5,069 nucleotides of DNA from Tardiphaga sp. (lineage in GTDB: Bacteria > Pseudomonadota > Alphaproteobacteria > Rhizobiales > Xanthobacteraceae): contig JAQGJF010000957.1 of NCBI GenBank assembly GCA_028290765.1, positions 1 through 5,069 on the forward strand, written 5' to 3'. A program made the translations under genes and the position numbers. Of the stretch, positions 4,728 through 5,069 are shown piece after piece; within the stretch, counting starts at the first letter, position 1, and the number at the start of each line of letters is the position of its first letter. The notes beneath the pieces were generated by a model that had not been told where the DNA came from, searched no databases, and saw only the letters and a list, made by a program, of their open reading frames with translations.

Positions 4728-5069
4728 TTACGCCAGATTTTCGCCGGCCTCTTTGCGATCTGTCGCGGATGGCTGTCCGGTCATTTCGCTCTTGAGCGCG
4801 TCGAAGCGCCGCCGCGCGTCGCGTTCGCGCTCGTCGACGAGCCTGATGGCTTCGTCTTTCGAGATCGGTCCGGAGGTCATCGCGCGGGAACTGGTGCCGA
4901 TGGTCTCGTCGACGAAATAGAGCCCATCACCGGCAGGCCGTGCCGTCCATTTGAAACGGATCGCATCCAGAGGACCGGGGCCGAGCTTGACATACTCGTC
5001 GACGACCGGGGGCAGGGCGGGTGGAAGGGGGGGCGGGACGGCGACCGGTTCGGTTGCCGGCGGCGGCAA
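4728..5069 (-). CDS. Hypothetical protein, N-terminus beyond the right edge
   Basis: This is an open frame of 113 codons ending in TAA at 4728-4730 and continuing past the window edge; the first codon seen (TTG) is probably not the true start. I do not recognise a family. Visible parts are a Pro-rich stretch with Val and Ala (first about 20 residues), a central VKLGPGPLDAIRFKW segment followed by GDGLYFVDETIG that looks like beta strands, and a charged C-terminal helix (KDEAIRLVDERERDARRRFD) with heptad-like spacing. No signal peptide or membrane segment is visible in this part. Codon use is like its neighbours, which supports a real gene. It is transcribed in the same direction as the pheC-like gene, 120 bases ahead of its start. 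The Pro-rich stretch may be a linker after an unseen N-terminal domain. Confidence 0.65.
   Translation of the reverse strand: MPPPATEPVAVPPPLPPALPPVVDEYVKLGPGPLDAIRFKWTARPAGDGLYFVDETIGTSSRAMTSGPISKDEAIRLVDERERDARRRFDALKSEMTGQPSATDRKEAGENLA

Overview
The window is GC-rich with strong G/C at third codon positions. It reads as a chromosomal segment of an alphaproteobacterium, probably a Bradyrhizobium/Rhodopseudomonas-type member of the Hyphomicrobiales (inferred from codon use and protein style; no marker gene is present). I see no mobile element, CRISPR array, tRNA or rRNA. Most of it is ordinary metabolic and envelope DNA.

Left part, minus strand (1-1294): pxpB and pxpC, subunits of the ATP-dependent 5-oxoprolinase (biotin-dependent-carboxyltransferase-like) family. 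They overlap by an ATGA and are read leftwards; pxpC is cut by the window edge. A 236-base divergent control region (1295-1530) separates them from the rightward genes.

Centre, plus strand (1531-2754): a two-gene unit. The first gene is an RraA-fold protein with the D-X20-R-D motif of HMG/CHA-type class II aldolases. The second is a small single-domain cupin closely resembling the manganese-dependent cupin hydroxynitrile lyase from Granulicella, with all metal ligands present. A four-copy ACAACG hexanucleotide repeat lies between them and runs into the Shine-Dalgarno site of the cupin. The unit ends at a strong hairpin terminator that also serves the convergent gene on its right.

Right part, minus strand (2775-5069): an exported protein with a Pro/Ala-rich linker and a C-terminal DUF2147 domain, preceded by a CRP-like palindrome; then a periplasmic protein that looks like a solute-binding protein but carries the signature of cyclohexadienyl dehydratase (PheC); and finally the C-terminal part of an unrecognised protein that runs off the right edge.

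Functionally, pxpBC is predicted to recycle 5-oxoproline to glutamate, the aldolase-like/cupin pair is a candidate small catabolic cassette of unknown substrate, and PheC would make phenylpyruvate or phenylalanine in the periplasm. The most rewarding points are the aldolase-cupin pairing, the catalytic signature that separates PheC from transport proteins, the hexanucleotide repeat, and the CRP-like site whose centre falls at -41.5 from a predicted start. None amounts to clear evidence of a wholly new system.
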